DNA of 39,908 bases from Bacillota bacterium (GCA_023664625.1 JAMPFD010000017.1:1-39908), one strand, 5' to 3'; numbered from the stretch's first letter, positions 1 through 8,636 are shown. Made by a program: numbers and translations. Notes: generated from the letters alone by a model not told the origin.

Positions 1-12
1 ACTTCATAAAAA

Positions 13-48
13 GCACCACAAAAGTTTTTTGTCTAACTTTTGGGGTGC
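13..48. repeat. Imperfect inverted repeat at left edge (terminator or IS-end remnant)
   Basis: Two 14-nt arms (13-26 and 35-48) pair with one mismatch around an 8-nt loop. They could form the terminator of a gene lying left of the window. The sequence AACTTTTGGGGTGCAGTT also looks like sequence found near insertion-sequence ends in Bacteroidetes, but that is recollection and no transposase is visible here. Confidence 0.35.
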
Positions 49-308
49 AGTTCACTTCTTCGTGAGAGCCTTTAATTTTATAATAAAAAACGCTATATTG
101 ACTCATTGTTTAATAAGTATTCAACTAAATAATGTCATTTTGTTTTACATATTCAACTTAATATAAATGTATCACATTGTCATAATGATGTTAACAAGTC
201 ATAATACACAGCATGTTTTTAGTTAAATACTTACCTTTTTCTAAAAATATTATGTAATTTTGCAACTATATTAAATAACAATTCTAAAAATATATTTATA
301 GTAAAAAG
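49..308. other. AT-rich intergenic region, promoter of first gene
   Basis: This stretch is strongly AT-rich and shows no credible coding frame. A Bacteroidetes-type -7 element, TAATTTTG, lies at 255-262, about 47 nt before the ATG at 309. The expected TTTG at -33 is only poorly matched. The 10-mer CTAAAAATAT occurs twice (241-250 and near 284). Nothing else is recognised. Confidence 0.5.
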
Positions 309-746
309 ATGAAAAAGATTTTTTTTGCACTTGTAGCTCTCATGATGAGTATCTGTGCACATGCTTTTGACTTTGACGGTATTGACCTAAATGGCAATGT
401 GGTGGAAATTACACGTCAGATCTCAGCAAAAGGCTATGTTTATGATGAAGCCAATGACTGCCTGAAAGGAATCTGTCAGGGTACAGAAATTTATCTCACT
501 ATAAACTACCAGGATGTCAAGCAGAAAAATAAAATCGGACAACTCATGGTGGATATTCCTATGAAGTCCGATGATGCTCTTTCTGATGTTGCAATGACTT
601 TTAATGTAATATATCATCAGGTAGCAAATTCTAATGGTATATATACCTACCAGATTGGTGATGATGGAACAACATTGGCTCTCTCCAAAACAAACAATGG
701 CATTAGACTCACTTACAGCACGCCATATTATAAGAAGATAAAATAA
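309..746 (+). CDS. Small secreted hypothetical protein
   Basis: 145 residues, no family recognised. The N terminus is a classic Sec signal peptide: MKK, a hydrophobic stretch (residues 4-15), then a cleavage-type Ala-His-Ala around residue 19, with no lipobox cysteine. The mature part (about 125 residues) is rich in polar and aromatic residues with alternating hydrophobics, consistent with a small beta-rich periplasmic or secreted domain. It stands alone, preceded by a TAATTTTG promoter element at 255-262 and followed by a strong hairpin at 804-845. The ATG at 309 is the only start that gives a complete signal peptide. Confidence 0.75.
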   Translation: MKKIFFALVALMMSICAHAFDFDGIDLNGNVVEITRQISAKGYVYDEANDCLKGICQGTEIYLTINYQDVKQKNKIGQLMVDIPMKSDDALSDVAMTFNVIYHQVANSNGIYTYQIGDDGTTLALSKTNNGIRLTYSTPYYKKIK

Positions 747-803
747 GATGTTTAGAGAGACCGTAGAAGGATATTATCAATAAACTCATTCTCCACATCA
801 TAT

Positions 804-845
804 ACTAAAGAGCCGTATTACGAGACAGTAATACGGCTCTTTAGT
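804..845. terminator. Bidirectional terminator hairpin
   Basis: A perfect 18-bp stem (804-821 with 828-845) closes a 6-nt loop (GAGACA). It carries A-rich and T-rich ends on both sides, so it can end transcripts in either direction. It sits between the plus-strand gene ending at 746 and the minus-strand gene ending at 1035, which are convergent. Confidence 0.85.
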
Positions 846-1034
846 GTATATGCATGTAGCTTATAGTATCACTTTACTGAACTTTTCTCCACCATTTGAG
901 AAATCAAACGAAAAGTTTTAATTTATTTGGAATCATCCGCTTTTCAACTTTAAACCTATGATACATGTGTATATCATAAATCGGAGCAATCAACAAAAGA
1001 TCCAAACCAACAGAACTTCCCTCTAATGTGAGAA

Positions 1035-1493
1035 TCACCTTATTCTATCTATAGAGCGGATAAGTTTCTCATCCTTCTTGATTGCCATACGTGCAAGCCA
1101 CTGCAAGACAATAGCAGCAAATGGCAGGCAGGCTGCAAACCTAATTTCAAATGCACAGTCATCTGCATCGAAAGTGTAGATTTCAAATGCGTAAAGCCCA
1201 ATCCATAGAAGCAGAAGCATTATAGTCACCAAGCATTCACGACTTTGCCTTTTTCTGTTATTGAAGCTGAAGATGTTTATCACCGATGTTATGACGCCTG
1301 CCGCAAGCAGGGCAAAGAGTCCGCCAACAGCAAAACTCATATTTCCGTTATTACCGTCTATGGTACATAGATTATACATCTCAGAGGCGGCCCCCATACC
1401 AATGGGAGCAATCGTTCCTATTGGCAGGCAGGCGCAGACAACCATTGCCACAATGGACAGAAAAAGATAAACGCTTTGTATGCGCTGAATCAT
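1035..1493 (-). CDS. DUF4293 family membrane protein
   Basis: 152 residues, four predicted membrane segments: N-terminal (about 7-27), about 47-68, 78-98 and 105-128, with a basic, charged C terminus. The opening MIQRIQSVYL is the hallmark of DUF4293, a Bacteroidetes-only integral membrane family of unknown function. The start was set at the ATG at 1493 because it gives that family N terminus; a TTG two codons earlier (1499) would overlap the preceding stop by four bases. It directly follows the omega-like subunit gene and shares its operon with bamD, an arrangement common in Bacteroidales. Confidence 0.85.
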   Translation of the reverse strand: MIQRIQSVYLFLSIVAMVVCACLPIGTIAPIGMGAASEMYNLCTIDGNNGNMSFAVGGLFALLAAGVITSVINIFSFNNRKRQSRECLVTIMLLLLWIGLYAFEIYTFDADDCAFEIRFAACLPFAAIVLQWLARMAIKKDEKLIRSIDRIR

Positions 1494-1495
1494 AA

Positions 1496-1831
1496 TCAAT
1501 CCTCCTCAACCTTGTCACGAGAAGGATCACGCCAATAAACCTGACCTTGCTCGAATTCCTCGGCTGCAAGAAGGGTTGGCTTTGGAAGCTTCTCATAATA
1601 ACGTGAGATTTCTATCTGTTCACGATTCTCAAATACCTCTTCAAGAGTGTCATTATATGAAGAGAACTCTGCAAGTTTCTTATTCAAATCCTGCTTTATC
1701 TCAGCAGAGATCTGATTTGCACGCTTTGCCATTATGGCAACACTCTCATAGATATTACCCGTATCATCGCTAAGTTCCACAATGTTACGTGTGACAGTGT
1801 TCGTAGGGGCTTTTGATTTCTTGTAGTCCAT
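1496..1831 (-). CDS. rpoZ: RNA polymerase omega-like subunit (Rpb6/RpoZ family)
   Basis: 111 residues. The segment NIYESVAIMAKRANQIS (about residues 26-42) is the conserved omega/RPB6 core helix that latches the beta-prime subunit of RNA polymerase and helps assembly. The following region is acidic and coiled, as is normal in the Bacteroidetes version, which is annotated as an Rpb6-like omega. It lies between bamD (47 bp upstream) and the DUF4293 gene, whose ATG begins two bases beyond this stop. The start is the only ATG in frame and the length matches the family. Confidence 0.85.
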   Translation of the reverse strand: MDYKKSKAPTNTVTRNIVELSDDTGNIYESVAIMAKRANQISAEIKQDLNKKLAEFSSYNDTLEEVFENREQIEISRYYEKLPKPTLLAAEEFEQGQVYWRDPSRDKVEED

Positions 1832-1878
1832 ATTTTCAGTTTAATTTCTATTTTAATTTATCTGTTTTTACCTTAATA

Positions 1879-2703
1879 TTATTGTATATTCGTATACTTC
1901 TTACATACCGTGATGAACTGTTCTGCAATATCACGATTCTTGGAATCAGGATACTCATTTATGAATCCATAACACTCATCCTCGGCATTCTGATAACGTT
2001 CCTGTCTCTTTGCCTCCACACTGTGTTGGGCAAGATAGAACTTGCTTTTCATGATAAGTAGAGAAAATTCCTCACGCATATCCATATAAGGGTAATCTTT
2101 CAAGGCATTCTCCGCCGTGATTATACACGCCTCATAATTAGAACCGCCGGAGAGACAGTTTCCGAAATAAGTTCCAAGGTTGTAATAAAGCTTTGCACTA
2201 TAATATTCTTTCAAGACGAGTTTATCCTGCAAAGCTATCATCCTCTGTTGTGCTTCCTTGCGGCGGACAGCCTGAGGATAGATATCAAGATAGTCCTGGT
2301 ATGCCTTTATCGCAGCCAATGTTGGAGTTTGATCCAAGCGTGGCTCCGGAGAGCTTTCTGAAAGGCTCTCGGCAGCGTAAAAATATGCCATTTCTGCAAA
2401 CATTCCACGCGGATATGACGTTGTATAACGCTTAAAAGCCTCATTGGCCATCTCGTAATCCTTGCTTTTATACAGTGACATGGCATACATGTATAGGGCT
2501 TCTTCTGCATTGTCCGTGCCTTTCATCGGAGTCACAAGGTCACCAAGCAAAACTGATGCCTGAGTATATTTTCCTGAAGTAAAACACTGCTTGGCAAATT
2601 CGTATTTGTATTCGTTGTCAGAAAGCTTATAAACAGAGTTGAACTCCTTGGCACATCCTGATAACAAAATGGCTGCAAATAACAATATAAAAATATTTCT
2701 CAT
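1879..2703 (-). CDS. bamD: Outer membrane assembly lipoprotein BamD
   Basis: 274 residues. The signal sequence ends in a lipobox (LLSGC, Cys17), so the protein should be lipidated and held at the inner face of the outer membrane. The rest is all-helical with tetratricopeptide-type repeats (for example around residues 32-60, 65-95 and 175-260), matching BamD/YfiO. BamD works with BamA to insert beta-barrel proteins. It is the first gene of the bamD-rpoZ-DUF4293 operon and has a consensus promoter: TTTG at 2790-2787, 19 nt, then TAATTTTG at 2767-2760 on the minus strand. Confidence 0.9.
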   Translation of the reverse strand: MRNIFILLFAAILLSGCAKEFNSVYKLSDNEYKYEFAKQCFTSGKYTQASVLLGDLVTPMKGTDNAEEALYMYAMSLYKSKDYEMANEAFKRYTTSYPRGMFAEMAYFYAAESLSESSPEPRLDQTPTLAAIKAYQDYLDIYPQAVRRKEAQQRMIALQDKLVLKEYYSAKLYYNLGTYFGNCLSGGSNYEACIITAENALKDYPYMDMREEFSLLIMKSKFYLAQHSVEAKRQERYQNAEDECYGFINEYPDSKNRDIAEQFITVCKKYTNIQ

Positions 2704-2759
2704 TTCTTAATACTTAGTATTCAGTATCTGTGGCAATTAATGCATACACATTTAGGCTA

Positions 2760-2790
2760 CAAAATTACTCATAATTTCCCATATTCCAAA
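2760..2790 (-). promoter_or_regulatory. Promoter of bamD operon
   Basis: The minus strand carries TTTG (2790-2787), a 19-nt spacer and TAATTTTG (2767-2760). This exactly fits the primary sigma consensus of Bacteroidetes (TTTG, N19-21, TAnnTTTG). Predicted transcription starts near 2753, giving a leader of about 50 nt before the bamD ATG at 2703. Confidence 0.75.
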
Positions 2791-2853
2791 AGAACAATAC
2801 CGTTTTTTCCAAAATTATTCATCATTTATAACAATTCTTTCGGAAAAAATCCG

Positions 2854-2861
2854 TAATTTTG
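2854..2861 (+). promoter_or_regulatory. -7 element of uvrB promoter
   Basis: TAATTTTG at 2854-2861 ends five bases before the uvrB ATG at 2867. In Bacteroidetes, transcription starts a few bases after this element, so the mRNA would have almost no leader. No good TTTG is present at the expected -33 distance. Confidence 0.5.
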
Positions 2862-2866
2862 CATCT

Positions 2867-4987
2867 ATGCACAGATTCAAACTCACATCACTGTACAAAC
2901 CGACGGGTGACCAGCCTGAAGCAATACGCCAATTAACTGAAGGTATAAAGCGAGGTGACCCGGCTCAGGTCTTGCTTGGCGTGACGGGTTCCGGCAAGAC
3001 TTTCACCATGGCAAATGTTATTGCGGAATGCAACCGCCCTACTTTGGTTTTTTCTCACAACAAGACTCTTGCCGCGCAACTATATAAAGAGATGAAAAGT
3101 TTCTTTCCTGACAATGCCGTGGAATATTATGTATCATACTACGATTACTACCAACCGGAGGCATATCTGCCTTCGTCAGATACATATATAGAGAAAGACC
3201 TTGCCATAAATGAGGAGATCGACCGCCTGCGCTTGTCAGCAGTATCCTCTCTATTGTCCGGCAGACGTGATGTCATCGTCGTGGCATCTGTATCATGCAT
3301 CTACGGCATGGGAGGACCTGCCGCCATGAAAAGTTCTGTCATCACCTTAAGAAGCGGCATGCAGATTGACCGCAACGATTTGCTGCGCAAGCTTGTTGAA
3401 GCCCTATATGTCCGCAATGACATAGCTCTTGAAAGAGGAAATTTCCGTGTAAAAGGTGATACGATTGATGTAGCGATGGCATATTCCGAACGTATCTTGC
3501 GCATTGAGATGTGGGATGATACGATAGACTCCATTGCCGAGCTTGATGCAGTAACCTTTGCACGGTTTGATACTTTCGATGAGTATCAGATCTTTCCCGC
3601 CAACATCTTCGTTACCTCAAAGGAGCAGATAGACATTGCCGTCCGCAACATTCAAGACGATCTTATGGAGCGCGTGACATTTTACGAAGAAATCGGAGAT
3701 CCGGTCCGTGCACAGCGCATCAAAGAGCGTGTTGAATACGACATCGACATGATAAAGGAAATGGGACATTGCTCAGGTATAGAAAACTATTCACGGTACT
3801 TTGACGGACGCGAGCCTGGACAACGCCCGTACTGCCTGTTTGACTTTTTCCCCGATGACATGCTTGTGTTTATAGACGAGAGCCACGCCTCCATACCGCA
3901 ACTCCATGCCATGTATGGTAATGACCGCTCCAGAAAGCAAAACCTCGTGGAATACGCCTTCCGACTTCCTGCCGCATTTGACAACAGACCTTTGAAATTT
4001 GAAGAATTCGAGTCTATTGCTAAACAAGTTGTATATATTTCCGCTACCCCGGCACCGTACGAGTTGGAACAGGCGGAGGGTGTTGTAGTCGAACAGATTA
4101 TTCGTCCGACAGGACTCCTTGATCCAAGGATAGAGGTGCGCCCGACTGCAAATCAGGTTGACGATCTCCTTAACGAAATTGTCGAACATAAGGAAAAAGG
4201 AGAAAGAACACTGGTCATAACACTCACGAAACGCATGGCGGAGGAAATGACAGAATACCTGCTAAACCACGGCATACAAACAGCTTTCATACATTCAGAT
4301 GTTGACACGCTTGATCGCATAAAGATTCTTAACGAGTTGCGCGCCGGAGCCTATGACGTACTTGTAGGCGTGAATCTCTTGCGTGAAGGACTTGACATTC
4401 CTGAAGTTTCGCTCGTTGCCATACTCGATGCGGACAAGGAGGGCTTCTTGCGCAATGCAAGAGGCATGACACAGATGGCAGGACGTGCTGCCAGAAATGT
4501 CAACGGACTTGTCATCATGTACGCGGACCGCATAACCCAATCGATGCAGGTCACCATCGATGAAACGGCACGCCGCCGTGCCAAGCAGATGCAGTACAAT
4601 GAGGAGCATGGCATCGTTCCGAAGCAGATTGTCAAGGAGATTCGGGACGGCGGGCTGTCCGCCATGCGCCAGCAGGCCTTTGATGCTGTCAAGGGAACGG
4701 CAAATACATCGCGACAAAGTGTTTACGATGAGACCAAAAAGAGACTTAGTATTGAAGACGGTGCCTACATTGAACCATCCGAATGTCACTATTTACTTCC
4801 TGATGATGAACAGCAGATGGTTGCCGATCCGATAATGAGAAATATGACGGAGAGTGAGTTGAGAAAATCAATCCTTCACACCACAAATATGATGAAAGAG
4901 GCGGCTAAGAAGCTTGATTTCATACAGGCTGCACAACTCCGTGATGAACTTCTATGCCTGCAGGCTCTCCTCCCAGCAGAAACTTGA
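2867..4987 (+). CDS. uvrB: Excinuclease ABC subunit UvrB
   Basis: 706 residues, full length for UvrB. UvrB is the damage-verifying helicase-like subunit of nucleotide excision repair; it is loaded by UvrA and recruits UvrC. The Walker A motif GVTGSGKT is at residues 38-45. The tyrosine-rich beta-hairpin that probes DNA is near residues 90-110. The DESH Walker B box is at 337-340, the helicase motifs up to about residue 560 include the MAGRAARN motif, and the C-terminal UVR domain that binds UvrC is at about 660-700. It heads a plus-strand run with the antiporter and gluQ genes and is divergent from bamD. Confidence 0.97.
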   Translation: MHRFKLTSLYKPTGDQPEAIRQLTEGIKRGDPAQVLLGVTGSGKTFTMANVIAECNRPTLVFSHNKTLAAQLYKEMKSFFPDNAVEYYVSYYDYYQPEAYLPSSDTYIEKDLAINEEIDRLRLSAVSSLLSGRRDVIVVASVSCIYGMGGPAAMKSSVITLRSGMQIDRNDLLRKLVEALYVRNDIALERGNFRVKGDTIDVAMAYSERILRIEMWDDTIDSIAELDAVTFARFDTFDEYQIFPANIFVTSKEQIDIAVRNIQDDLMERVTFYEEIGDPVRAQRIKERVEYDIDMIKEMGHCSGIENYSRYFDGREPGQRPYCLFDFFPDDMLVFIDESHASIPQLHAMYGNDRSRKQNLVEYAFRLPAAFDNRPLKFEEFESIAKQVVYISATPAPYELEQAEGVVVEQIIRPTGLLDPRIEVRPTANQVDDLLNEIVEHKEKGERTLVITLTKRMAEEMTEYLLNHGIQTAFIHSDVDTLDRIKILNELRAGAYDVLVGVNLLREGLDIPEVSLVAILDADKEGFLRNARGMTQMAGRAARNVNGLVIMYADRITQSMQVTIDETARRRAKQMQYNEEHGIVPKQIVKEIRDGGLSAMRQQAFDAVKGTANTSRQSVYDETKKRLSIEDGAYIEPSECHYLLPDDEQQMVADPIMRNMTESELRKSILHTTNMMKEAAKKLDFIQAAQLRDELLCLQALLPAET

Positions 4988-5068
4988 AAAGGCAAGTACC
5001 TGCATAAGAATTAATAAGTATTATCACATTGAGAAACAAGAGTTTATATAAAAATACGCAACAAGAGA

Positions 5069-6499
5069 ATGAAGAAACCTTCCGCATGGCTCAGCGCGAT
5101 TCCTCTTATCACGCTAATCGTGTTGCTGAGTATCACAATCTCAATCTTTGGGAGCGATGCACTGGCCGGTCCATCACAGATAGTGTTGCTTTGCTCCACT
5201 GCAGTCTGCGTGTGCCTCGGCATGGGGATATGCAAGGTGAAATGGCGTGCCATTGAACAGAATATAGAAACCAAAGTCCGTGAGACAACTGTCTCAATAT
5301 ATATTCTCCTCGTCATCGGCATGCTTTCCGCGTCATGGATGATAAGCGGAATCGTTCCCACATTGATCTGCTATGGTATACAAATCATTCATCCCGCCGT
5401 ATTCCTCGCTTCCGCATGCGCCATCAGTGCTGTTGTTTCCGTGATGACAGGCTCTTCGTGGACAACAATTGCAACCATCGGCATCGCACTGCTCGGCATA
5501 GGAAGGGCACTCGGGTTTGATGACGGATGGACAGCCGGTGCAATAATCTCCGGAGCATACTTCGGCGACAAGGTCTCCCCGCTGAGCGACACAACAGTCC
5601 TTGCGTCCTCTGTTTCCGGCACGCCGCTCTTCAAGCATATCCGGTACATGATGCTCACAACCACACCGACAATCCTAATCACACTCGTTACCTTCTTATC
5701 TGCAGGGTTGTGGATGGGTAGTATAACCCACAGTGATACAACGCAATACACCATCGCTTTGGAGAAAACGTTCACGATTACGCCATGGCTTCTTACGGTC
5801 CCCGCCGCCACTGCTTGGCTAATCTACCAGAAAGTACCCTCGCTAATCGTTCTATTCGCTTCGTCCATGATGGCCGTTGTCATGATGCTGATATTCCAAA
5901 GGGATGTCCTGTTGCAAATATCCGGTTCCCTGTTCCAATCCGTCATAATCACACTGAGCCAGTCCACCTCCGTCACGACAGGCGTACCCGTTCTTGACAA
6001 GCTCGTCTCAACAAGCGGCATGACGGGAATGCTCAACACGATATGGCTGATCCTATCCGCCATGGTATTCGGTGGTGCAATGAGCGCGTGTGGCATGTTG
6101 AAAAGTTTCCTTCACGCAGTCTTCCGTCACATGGTCAAGACCCGCGTCGGACTCGTGACAGCCACAGTTCTAAACGGAATTGCCATGAATATCATGACTG
6201 GCGATCAGTACATCTCCATTATCCTCTCCGCCAACATGTTCAAGGAAGAATACGCACGCCAAGGCTACGAGCCGCGTCTCCTCTCCCGCTCATGCGAGGA
6301 CAGCGCAACGGTTGTCTCCGTTCTCATTCCATGGAATACTTGCGGTATGACTCAGTCTACAATCCTCGGAGTAGCAACCATTATCTACCTCCCTTACTGC
6401 TTTTTCTGTTATCTCTCACCACTAATGTCCATTCTCCACGCCGTCACAGGTTGGAAAATCATAAGAGACGTACGGAAGGTTCCCTTGACCAACACATGA
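5069..6499 (+). CDS. nhaC: Na+/H+ antiporter, NhaC family
   Basis: 476 residues with about eleven to twelve hydrophobic membrane segments. Features of the NhaC/ArsB-like ion transporter superfamily are visible: the glycine/serine stretch VMTGSSWTTIATIGIAL (about residues 129-145), the FGDKVSPLSDTT motif (about 167-180), and the late SCEDSATVVSVLIPWNTCG region. The protein should exchange external protons for cytoplasmic sodium, or possibly other substrates such as dicarboxylates or malate; the exact substrate cannot be read from sequence. It lies 81 bp after uvrB and 35 bp before gluQ, so co-transcription is plausible. No frame problems are seen. Confidence 0.85.
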   Translation: MKKPSAWLSAIPLITLIVLLSITISIFGSDALAGPSQIVLLCSTAVCVCLGMGICKVKWRAIEQNIETKVRETTVSIYILLVIGMLSASWMISGIVPTLICYGIQIIHPAVFLASACAISAVVSVMTGSSWTTIATIGIALLGIGRALGFDDGWTAGAIISGAYFGDKVSPLSDTTVLASSVSGTPLFKHIRYMMLTTTPTILITLVTFLSAGLWMGSITHSDTTQYTIALEKTFTITPWLLTVPAATAWLIYQKVPSLIVLFASSMMAVVMMLIFQRDVLLQISGSLFQSVIITLSQSTSVTTGVPVLDKLVSTSGMTGMLNTIWLILSAMVFGGAMSACGMLKSFLHAVFRHMVKTRVGLVTATVLNGIAMNIMTGDQYISIILSANMFKEEYARQGYEPRLLSRSCEDSATVVSVLIPWNTCGMTQSTILGVATIIYLPYCFFCYLSPLMSILHAVTGWKIIRDVRKVPLTNT

Positions 6500-6534
6500 G
6501 TATCAAATACGAAGCAACTTAAAACAAAAAAGAA

Positions 6535-7449
6535 ATGAAAGGTAGATTCGCCCCTTCTCCTACCGGAAGAATGCATCTCGGCAATATCTATTCCGCCCTG
6601 CTCGCCTGGCTCTCGACAAGGAGCCAGGAGGGAACGTTCATTCTCAGGATAGAGGACATCGATCGTCAGCGCTCAAAAGCCGAATATGCAGCAATGATTG
6701 AGGATGATCTCCGCTGGCTCGGGCTTGACTGGGATGAAAAGTATGTGCAAAGCGAACGATTTGACCTCTATGAGGACAAACTTTGCAGCCTTGAAGCAAG
6801 CGGACATACGTACTCCTGCTACTGTACTCGCGCAGAAATTATGGCGACGCAGGCTCCTCACGAATCTGACGGGAGGATTGTGCACACAGAATGCCAACGA
6901 CTGAGCGACATACGTCTCTTCCGCTCCGGAACAAACCGTCCAGTGAGATCCGTGCGCCTCATTGTTCCTGACAAGGAAGTCACGTTCACCGATCAGCACT
7001 ACGGCATTCAGAGTGTGAATCTCGCCCGACAGTGCGGAGACTTCGTGCTAAAGCGGGGTGACGGCGCATGGGCGTACCAGCTTGCAGTGGTCATCGACGA
7101 TGCAATGACCGGTGTCACGGAGGTGGTAAGAGGACGGGACCTGCTCCTTTCCGTTCCACAGCAGGAATACCTCCATCGGTTACTTGGATTCACGCCACCC
7201 GCCTACTGTCACCTACCGCTATTGTGCAACGGAAACGGACAGCGGCTGTCAAAGCGCGACAAGAGTCTTGACATGGAATGCCTACGCCAAAGGCTCTCGC
7301 CAGAGGAAGTCATAGGACAGCTCGCTTTCCACGCCGGACTTTCCGACAGTCCCGTGGCAGTTACGGCACGGGAGCTCATTCCGCTGTTTTCTTGGGACAA
7401 AGTTCCGCTTGGCGACATCACAGTCAGCGACAGTGTGACAATCTCCTAA
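6535..7449 (+). CDS. gluQ: Glutamyl-queuosine tRNA(Asp) synthetase
   Basis: 304 residues, the size of GluQRS rather than full glutamyl-tRNA synthetase, because the anticodon-binding domain is missing. GluQRS attaches glutamate to the queuosine base at position 34 of tRNA(Asp). The class I HIGH-type signature FAPSPTGRMHLGN is at residues 5-17. A zinc-binding pair, Cys95 and Cys97, is matched by Cys120, as in the known enzyme. The KMSKS equivalent is RLSKRD at residues 237-242. A strong hairpin follows the stop at once. Confidence 0.93.
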   Translation: MKGRFAPSPTGRMHLGNIYSALLAWLSTRSQEGTFILRIEDIDRQRSKAEYAAMIEDDLRWLGLDWDEKYVQSERFDLYEDKLCSLEASGHTYSCYCTRAEIMATQAPHESDGRIVHTECQRLSDIRLFRSGTNRPVRSVRLIVPDKEVTFTDQHYGIQSVNLARQCGDFVLKRGDGAWAYQLAVVIDDAMTGVTEVVRGRDLLLSVPQQEYLHRLLGFTPPAYCHLPLLCNGNGQRLSKRDKSLDMECLRQRLSPEEVIGQLAFHAGLSDSPVAVTARELIPLFSWDKVPLGDITVSDSVTIS

Positions 7450-7450
7450 T

Positions 7451-7491
7451 AACGAGAAGGTGTATTCCACTACGGAATACACCTTCTCGTT
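7451..7491 (+). terminator. Terminator hairpin after gluQ
   Basis: An 18-bp perfect stem (7451-7468 with 7474-7491) closes a 5-nt loop (ACTAC), starting two bases past the gluQ stop codon. The T-tract is weak (TGCTTTAAC), but the stem is very stable, so it probably ends the uvrB-nhaC-gluQ transcript. Confidence 0.75.
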
Positions 7492-7569
7492 GCTTTAACA
7501 AAATGTACTCACGAAATGCTGACGGTAATGGTTCTGAAACGCAGACCATGGGAAAGCATAAACCAAAAT

Positions 7570-7634
7570 CGGTCATTAGAACACATCCTGTCTTTTATAT
7601 TACTTTTTGTATGCTACCTGTGCCCGTTTTGCCT
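7570..7634. repeat. ~65-bp direct repeat, copy 1
   Basis: This stretch begins CGGTCATTAGAAC and ends CCCGTTTTGCCT. It matches 7851-7913 with four mismatches and a 3-nt gap. No coding frame is convincing here. The two copies lie 216 bp apart and enclose a palindromic repeat array. Confidence 0.8.
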
Positions 7635-7696
7635 ATACATATAAGCATAAATTACTGCAAGCCTTTATAAATCAAGATGATAACACGGCATATGGT

Positions 7697-7780
7697 AAAA
7701 GGTAACGCTTGGTACTGCAAAAGGTGGCCTTTGATATGGTGAAAGGTAACCTTTTGTATCGTTAAAGGTAACCTTTTACA
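7697..7780. repeat. Tandem palindromic repeat array, locus 1 (22-bp period)
   Basis: Four units built on AAAGGTAACCTTT follow one another with GG at 7701, 7723, 7745 and 7767, an exact 22-nt spacing. The last two units are perfect palindromes; the first two are degenerate (GGTAACGCTT and GGTGGCCTTT). Similar four-unit arrays occur at 23115 and 39457. The surrounding 7450-8135 region otherwise holds no gene. Confidence 0.85.
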
Positions 7781-7850
7781 AATCTCAGCGACAGATGATG
7801 ATTTTTCAGTCGATAGCCATGGCTTATTCCCACTCACCGTCTCCCCCCCC

Positions 7851-7913
7851 CGGTCATTAGAACGCATCTTGTCTTTTATCTTTTTTGTATGCTACCTGTG
7901 CCCTTTTTGCCTT
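7851..7913. repeat. ~65-bp direct repeat, copy 2
   Basis: Second copy of the direct repeat at 7570-7634, with four substitutions and a 3-nt deletion. It is immediately preceded by a run of nine cytosines (7843-7851, the last shared with the repeat), which is unusual in this AT-leaning sequence. Confidence 0.8.
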
Positions 7914-8015
7914 TGGCCTGGGGATGTACTGATCATTTTTAATCGTATTGCCCAAAAAGAAGCTCCCAAAACATTCGGCAAAAGCCTAAAAATACACGAT
8001 TCGACCAATTTGGGA

Positions 8016-8058
8016 AAAAGCAAACCACACCGTTACGGAAGCAACAGTGTGGTTTGCA
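8016..8058 (-). terminator. Rho-independent terminator of the 8136 gene
   Basis: Arms 8021-8031 and 8048-8058 form an 11-bp perfect stem (GCAAACCACAC), extended inward after one mismatch. On the minus strand the stem is followed by five T residues (8020-8016). This is a textbook terminator for the minus-strand gene ending at 8136. Confidence 0.85.
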
Positions 8059-8135
8059 ATATTATATAAGTACGAGACCAATCCTCTGCCACATAATTTC
8101 ATCACATTCCGGTACCGAAGAAAACTAATGCCGGA

Positions 8136-8636
8136 CTATTTTCTCCAGACAATGTAATTCTCATACGGGAAGTCCTCCCCAAAGACACAGCCGTTCTGCA
8201 TCAGCCTTCCGTCCCGCTCCCTCCACATTGCGGCGGCGGAGCCTCCGGCAAGAGCAAGAGCCTCAGAGACGCCCAGATTCTTGAGTGCCTTGGCGAAATC
8301 GCCGTACGTCTCAGGCATGGCGGTCTCCATGAGGCACAGTCCGCCGTCTCTGAGGCACAGCGCGATGTTTTCCCTGCGGAATCCGAAGTCGGCGGTGGAA
8401 TTGTTGGCGTGATAGAAATACGGGGCGCTGTCCAGAACATAATATGGCGAGACATCCTCCACGAGGCGGTAAATCATGTTATCCGTCGGCAACGGCCGAC
8501 TATACCAGCAGCCGTAGGAGGAAACAGAAACAAGGAGGATACTCACGGTGAGAAATATTCCCGCATAGTTGACAAGTCTGTTTCCCGAAGACGGCAACGA
8601 CGGGCTAACGGCTGTAGATATTCCTGATTTCTTCAT
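8136..8636 (-). CDS. Membrane-anchored hypothetical protein
   Basis: 166 residues from the ATG at 8636; a TTG ten codons earlier is possible but would lengthen the overlap with the upstream gene. A single membrane segment (about residues 23-42) follows a short polar N terminus, so the remaining 120 residues should lie outside the cytoplasm. The C-terminal half (FAKALKNLGVSEALALAGGS, about 110-130) loosely resembles the end of phosphodiester glycosidase (NAGPA-like) domains, but this is a tentative impression. The gene overlaps the 3' end of the upstream pseudogene by 32 bp and ends before a clear terminator, so the two were probably one operon. Confidence 0.7.
   Translation of the reverse strand: MKKSGISTAVSPSLPSSGNRLVNYAGIFLTVSILLVSVSSYGCWYSRPLPTDNMIYRLVEDVSPYYVLDSAPYFYHANNSTADFGFRRENIALCLRDGGLCLMETAMPETYGDFAKALKNLGVSEALALAGGSAAAMWRERDGRLMQNGCVFGEDFPYENYIVWRK

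Noticed and set aside
7652..8069. Short open frames in the repeat-bearing intergenic region (7652-7867 minus, 7869-8069 plus)
   Set aside because: They run through the direct repeats and palindromic array and show no protein-like features.
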